From contig NZ_FZOJ01000007.1 of assembly GCF_900188145.1 (NCBI RefSeq), positions 1 to 64,000 on the forward strand: DNA of 64,000 bases. Direction: 5' to 3'. This DNA comes from Anaerovirgula multivorans. Its GTDB lineage: Bacteria; Bacillota; Clostridia; Peptostreptococcales; Natronincolaceae. The notes beneath the pieces are model-generated. The model had not been told where the DNA came from. It worked only from the letters and a program-made list of their open reading frames with translations, and did no database searches. Of this stretch, positions 60,324-64,000 are shown in pieces. The translations under genes were made by a program, and so were the position numbers. Every line of letters starts with the position of its first letter. Position 1 is the first letter of the stretch.

Positions 60324-61187
60324 CTATTGGTTTCTCATCATACTAGAAGGAGATGTAATTGTCCTATTGTCCCTAGGAATGAGAACGACTTCACCTATCT
60401 TTACTCCTTCAAGAATTTCAACAGTATTACCATCATTGATTCCTACTTTAACAGCTTTGGTAACAACTTTATCGCTGTTGTCCCTATAATATACAAAAGG
60501 CTGATTTTGATGATCAAATTGTAGTGCTTTCATAGAGAGGGTAGTGGCATTAGGAGCGCTTTGACTAAGGATGCTTACCTCTGTGGACATGCCCATTAAT
60601 AACTCACTATGATCCTCCAGATCGATGGAAGCTGTGAAATAAGCGATATCATTTACCGATGTTGCTTCTTTGGATACCTTAGCAATTTCACCTGTAATTT
60701 CCTCACCCAGTGCATTGACTAGTACAGTTACTTCTTGACCTGGTGACAATGAGGCAATATCATATTCATCAACCTTGATCACCACTTGTAAATCTGAGTA
60801 ATCTGTAAGAGTTACCATATTTGCTCCTGCCATTAGGGTAGCACTTTCTTCAATTAAAACTTCGCCAACCTGGCCGTCAATCTTCGCTTTTATTTGTTGG
60901 CCTTGGGTGCTTTCAACCAATATATCATCTTTTTCTACAATGTCTCCCTCTTCAACATGAATTGTTTTTATTTGCATCATACTCTCTGCTATCACCATTT
61001 GTCTATTCTTTGCTTCAATATTACCGTTGAAACGATAATAGGTTTCAATGTCTTGTTTTCTTACTGTTTCTTCGTTATAGCTTTCTGCCTGTGGTCTCAA
61101 TGTACCCCCTATCATTAAAGCTGCTATCAGCACACACACAATCCCTATAATCATGGTCTTGTTTTTATTAGATTTTTTTCTTTTCAT
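60324..61187 (-). CDS. membrane-fusion adaptor (HlyD/YknX-like)
   Basis: An N-terminal membrane anchor (TMIIGIVCVLIAALMIGGTL) is followed by a lipoyl-type hairpin segment (GNIEAKNRQMVIAESMMQIKTIHVEEGDIVEKDD) and a beta-barrel domain. The coiled coil between the lipoyl halves is missing, so it is a very short adaptor. It is the first gene of the operon adaptor-ATPase-permease-regulator-kinase. Confidence 0.88.
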   Translation of the reverse strand: MKRKKSNKNKTMIIGIVCVLIAALMIGGTLRPQAESYNEETVRKQDIETYYRFNGNIEAKNRQMVIAESMMQIKTIHVEEGDIVEKDDILVESTQGQQIKAKIDGQVGEVLIEESATLMAGANMVTLTDYSDLQVVIKVDEYDIASLSPGQEVTVLVNALGEEITGEIAKVSKEATSVNDIAYFTASIDLEDHSELLMGMSTEVSILSQSAPNATTLSMKALQFDHQNQPFVYYRDNSDKVVTKAVKVGINDGNTVEILEGVKIGEVVLIPRDNRTITSPSSMMRNQ

Positions 61188-61392
61188 TTTGTCTTCCTCC
61201 TTAGCTTGTTGTGTTTCTATTATAAAAAGTCAATGTGAACTCAATATGAACTATCTTAATCAGAAATATATACCAAGCATAAAGAAGAAAATACTTTAAT
61301 AAAGGCTATGAACACACTAGAAAACAATTTCCATAACAAAGCATTCCCCCAAACTTTAAAATGCACCCTATAGAATAGATCCTCAAAAGAGC

Positions 61393-61567
61393 CTACTCTG
61401 CAGGGTACATTTCTTTTATCGTAGAGACGGTTCTTTTGATTAAATCATGATATATACCGCTTTTGCTTTTCTCTCTGGCAGTTCGTGGCATATTGATTGC
61501 TCCTTTATGTTTTCTTTTATTATACTACAACAGGAGTAATTAATCGGCAGAACCGTCCCATTGATTG
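61393..61567 (-). mobile_element. internally deleted IS200-like (RAYT/Y1 transposase) element
   Basis: On the minus strand the element runs from AATCAATGGGACGGTTCT (61566 downward) through GGAGCAATCAATATGCC to MPRTAREKSKSGIYH, the start of Y1/RAYT transposases, then jumps directly to the other end AATCAAAAGAACCGTCTC (61441-61424); the frame then continues to a stop at 61393. About 90 percent of the transposase is missing. It shares ends and promoter-proximal sequence with the copy at 34978. Confidence 0.75.
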
Positions 61568-61670
61568 CCAAAAGGAGTAGTTCTCAATGCTTTAATTATG
61601 ATAAAATATAAAAATGAATCAATAAAGACTGATGCTTGTTGCCAAATTATCTTCTTGTATCTCTTCAACT

Positions 61671-61760
61671 TGTATAGGGGATAATTATGTCTGAGCAAGT
61701 TGTTACTATCAATGGATATCGGAGTAACGCCTTCATGAGGCAGCTAATGGTTCTATAGAA
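61671..61760 (+). ncRNA. possible structured leader of the GlnK/GlnL genes
   Basis: GTATAG and CTATAGAATAC can close a domain that holds GTTACT/AGTAAC (61702-61728) and GCCT/AGGC (61729-61741) hairpins. It lies directly before the kinase Shine-Dalgarno. It does not match the known glutamine riboswitches by eye, and may simply be chance pairing. Confidence 0.3.
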
Positions 61761-61779
61761 TACTACATTGGAGGAGATT

Positions 61780-63018
61780 ATGAAGAATTTTAAAAAATAT
61801 TTAATTTTTTCCCTAGCTGTAGCAGTCTTCGGTGAAATTTATTTTTATCCCTTTAATAGTACGCTGCGATTTTCAGCAGCCATTATTGCACTAAATTTAA
61901 TTCTCTTGGTAGATGAAGAAATTTCTCCTTTTTTCACTTGTGTCTTCTCAGGTATTGCTGTGTTCTTGCAAAGAAGTTTACTGGGGGTACTATTCTACTC
62001 CTTAGCACCACAAGATATTTTTCTCCTGCATGGTCCTTCTATTGTCTACTATATTATCTATGGAATATTTGTATCACTTTTGAAGATACAAGAAAACAAA
62101 CACAGTCTTATAAAGATGATTATCTTTTTAGCCTTTAGTGATATAATAAGTAATACGACTGAAATTCTCATCAGACAAGATAAATTTCTTGCTCCTTTTC
62201 TTCAAATGATTATTTTAGTAGGAATTACTCGAAGTGTGAGTGCTTATTTGCTTTTTCTTTTTTATCGGAGGCAAGAGCTTTCCTTGGTTACTCGAGAACA
62301 TCGGAAAAAGTATGCACAGTTAAACCTCTTGGTTTCTAGTATCCAAGCAGAGATGTTTTATTTAAAAAAATCTACTCGTGATATTGAAAATGTTATGAAA
62401 AAAAGCTATGCTCTTTATGAAGATTCTAAAGAGGATAGCGCTCTAAAAGAGAAAACGCTAAACATTGCCTTAGAGATCCACGAGATAAAAAAAGATTATT
62501 ATAGGGTGCTAAAGGGTTTTGAAAGCTTTTTAGATAATTTCGAAGAAAATGGCAGAATGATGCTGACAGATATGTTTGCTATTATCCGCGAAAACACCTG
62601 GCGATATCTAAAGGAAAACCACCTTAATATTTCTATTGCCTTTAGTTATGAAGATAATTTTCAAGTACAAAAATATTATCATCTATTTACCATTTTAAAT
62701 AACCTAATTATCAACGCCATAGACGCTTGTGAAGGCGATGGAAAAATCCAAGTATTTCAAAAAACCATTCAAGATCATATCGTATTTCAAGTTATTGATA
62801 ATGGCAAAGGCATTGAAGAAGAGATTCTTCCTTATATCTTTAATCCAGGATTTACTACAAAGTATGATGAAAAATGTGGAACCCCCTCTACAGGAATTGG
62901 CTTATCTCATGTAAAAAGCATGGTGGATGAATTAAAAGGGCAAATAAACGTGACCTATGAAATAAAAGAAGGAACGATTTTTGAAATTGTAATACCAAAA
63001 CAAATACTGATTGGGTGA
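61780..63018 (+). CDS. GlnK-like (YcbA-type) sensor histidine kinase
   Basis: Five to six membrane helices fill residues 1-170, without an obvious extracellular domain. A coiled-coil region (205-260) leads to a GHKL ATPase domain (ILNNLIINAIDACEG, VIDNGKGIEEEILPYIFNPGFTTK, GIGLSHVKSMVDELKG). The organisation and the linked YcbB-type regulator match B. subtilis GlnK/GlnL, which respond to glutamine. ATG 61780 follows GGAGG; TTG 61768 opens the longer frame. A recognisable phospho-His region (TRDIENVMKKSYALYE) is not typical. Confidence 0.8.
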   Translation: MKNFKKYLIFSLAVAVFGEIYFYPFNSTLRFSAAIIALNLILLVDEEISPFFTCVFSGIAVFLQRSLLGVLFYSLAPQDIFLLHGPSIVYYIIYGIFVSLLKIQENKHSLIKMIIFLAFSDIISNTTEILIRQDKFLAPFLQMIILVGITRSVSAYLLFLFYRRQELSLVTREHRKKYAQLNLLVSSIQAEMFYLKKSTRDIENVMKKSYALYEDSKEDSALKEKTLNIALEIHEIKKDYYRVLKGFESFLDNFEENGRMMLTDMFAIIRENTWRYLKENHLNISIAFSYEDNFQVQKYYHLFTILNNLIINAIDACEGDGKIQVFQKTIQDHIVFQVIDNGKGIEEEILPYIFNPGFTTKYDEKCGTPSTGIGLSHVKSMVDELKGQINVTYEIKEGTIFEIVIPKQILIG

Positions 63019-63023
63019 TATTG

Positions 63024-63899
63024 ATGACAAGTACTTTTTTGATTATTGATGATGATATCAATGTAAGAAAAATGCTGACTTACTTAATTATAAAAAATAA
63101 TTTAGGCAAGGTTGTAGAAGAACTAGACAACGGAGAGCATGCACCTGAAGAAATTATGTTTTATCAACCTGATATTGTCCTCATTGACTTTCTGTTACCA
63201 CAAAAAGATGGTATTGAGATAATACAATCCTGCCGTTCTCTTGGATATAAAGGAAAATTTATTATGATTTCTCAAGTAGATAATGATAACATGATTGCAA
63301 AGGCTTACGAAAATGGCATTATTTTCTTTATACATAAACCTATTAATAATATTGAAGCTATTAATGTTATAAAAGGCGTATGTCAAACCCTTCAATTAGA
63401 AAGATCTGTCGCAATGATTAAGGATGCAGTCTTTCATATTGAACGAGAAAAACAGACAAATGTTCAAGACAATTGGAGAGAACAGATTGATTATATTTTT
63501 ACAGACATAGGAATCATAGGAGAATCTGGGTGTAAAGATTTGATAAAGCTTATTGAAGAAATTGTTTCTCTAAAGAAGAAAAAAAAGTCTTCCAATTATC
63601 AACTACAGGATATCTATCAACAAATTGCTGAAGAAGAAAGGCTTCTTAACAATACTGTTATTCACGCAAGAACCATTGAGCAAAGAATCAGAAGAACGAT
63701 CTTGAAGGCATTAGAAAATATTGCTGCATTAGGTAATGATGACTATTATAATAGTAAATTTATAGAACATAGTGGTGTTCTATTTGATTTTAAACAAGTA
63801 AAACAAGAAATCAACCATATAAACAATTCTAGAGAAGATAGAGGAAAAATTAGTGTGAAAAAATTTGTGGAGGGGGTTGTTTCTAAATTGAATTTTTAG
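63024..63899 (+). CDS. glnL: GlnL-like (YcbB-type) response regulator
   Basis: The receiver domain has DDD near residue 9-11, the phospho-acceptor Asp in IVLIDFLLPQKDG, and Lys in FFIHKPINN. The C-terminal 140 residues match the YcbB DNA-binding domain (DYIFTDIGIIGESGCKDLIKLIEEIV; TIEQRIRRTILKALENIAALG). The B. subtilis member activates glutaminase and glutamine transport. ATG 63024 is preceded by GGGTGAT; GTG 63015 overlaps the kinase stop. The target genes are not in this window. Confidence 0.85.
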   Translation: MTSTFLIIDDDINVRKMLTYLIIKNNLGKVVEELDNGEHAPEEIMFYQPDIVLIDFLLPQKDGIEIIQSCRSLGYKGKFIMISQVDNDNMIAKAYENGIIFFIHKPINNIEAINVIKGVCQTLQLERSVAMIKDAVFHIEREKQTNVQDNWREQIDYIFTDIGIIGESGCKDLIKLIEEIVSLKKKKKSSNYQLQDIYQQIAEEERLLNNTVIHARTIEQRIRRTILKALENIAALGNDDYYNSKFIEHSGVLFDFKQVKQEINHINNSREDRGKISVKKFVEGVVSKLNF

Positions 63900-63903
63900 A
63901 ATC

Positions 63904-63928
63904 ATGAATTATTTCTTGCATAATTCAT
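63904..63928 (+). terminator. stem after the GlnL-like gene
   Basis: ATGAATTAT and ATAATTCAT form a 9-bp perfect stem five bases after the stop. The following sequence is not T-rich, so its function as a terminator is weakly supported. Confidence 0.4.
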
Positions 63929-64000
63929 AAAGGGATTGAATTATTTGAAATTTCCCTCTCACTTTTGTCGAGTCTTGTTACAACTAGTCGTATATTGTAG

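Overview
The window is AT-rich, and its genes have Gram-positive Shine-Dalgarno sites, lipoprotein signal peptides, sigma-A-type promoters and leader riboswitches that act through intrinsic terminators. Together with the gene families present (CvfB, YugP, YcbA/YcbB-like GlnK/GlnL, YesM/YesN, small alarmone synthetase), this points to a low-GC Firmicute of the class Clostridia. An Alkaliphilus-like clostridium is my guess from general resemblance; it was not computed. I saw no rRNA, tRNA or CRISPR array. Most of the window is chromosomal housekeeping and transport, with small scars of mobile DNA.

Layout. 0-8.6 kb: a zinc-ribbon protein, cvfB, a hypothetical gene, hom behind a tandem S-box-type leader, a membrane LRR protein with a GH26-type glycosidase, a DUF3788 protein and a WYL regulator. 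8.8-18 kb: two AEC carriers, dispersed palindromic repeats, an amidase-fold exported protein, an Orn/Lys/Arg decarboxylase, MBL and HD hydrolases, a flavodoxin, and a TMEM165/GDT1 transporter behind a manganese (yybP-ykoY) riboswitch. 18-25 kb: a livKHMGF amino-acid ABC operon with an unrecognised terminator-controlled leader, then a MATE exporter. 25-35 kb: an M15 peptidase, a TetR regulator with a PEP-utilising Rph-like enzyme, a GPH-type symporter, a UroD-family protein, and a remnant ImmR/ImmA-type switch with four operators. 35-39.4 kb: a three-gene exported cassette (FG-GAP protein, DUF3160 lipoprotein, CapA).

39.6-50 kb is a nine-gene minus-strand sugar locus: AraC-type response regulator, YesM-like kinase, an RbsA paralogue whose nucleotide-binding motifs have decayed, then RbsA, RbsC, RbsB, a SIS-domain protein and two ROK kinases. 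The kinase has almost no extracellular sensor, so the pseudo-ATPase is a candidate link between transport and signalling. A 92-nt hairpin between pseudo-ATPase and rbsA buries the rbsA Shine-Dalgarno. I regard this locus as the most likely place for an undescribed mechanism.

50-64 kb: GNAT acetyltransferase, pentapeptide-repeat protein, a decayed flavoprotein oxidase, a second Mn-riboswitch/GDT1 unit, YugP peptidase, RelQ-type alarmone synthetase, a five-gene MacAB-like efflux and two-component operon, an internally deleted IS200/RAYT element, and a GlnK/GlnL-like two-component system.

Several start codons were moved inward from the longest open frame because the Shine-Dalgarno site supports a later start; these are stated gene by gene. 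Family assignments come from recognition of motifs by eye, with no database search.
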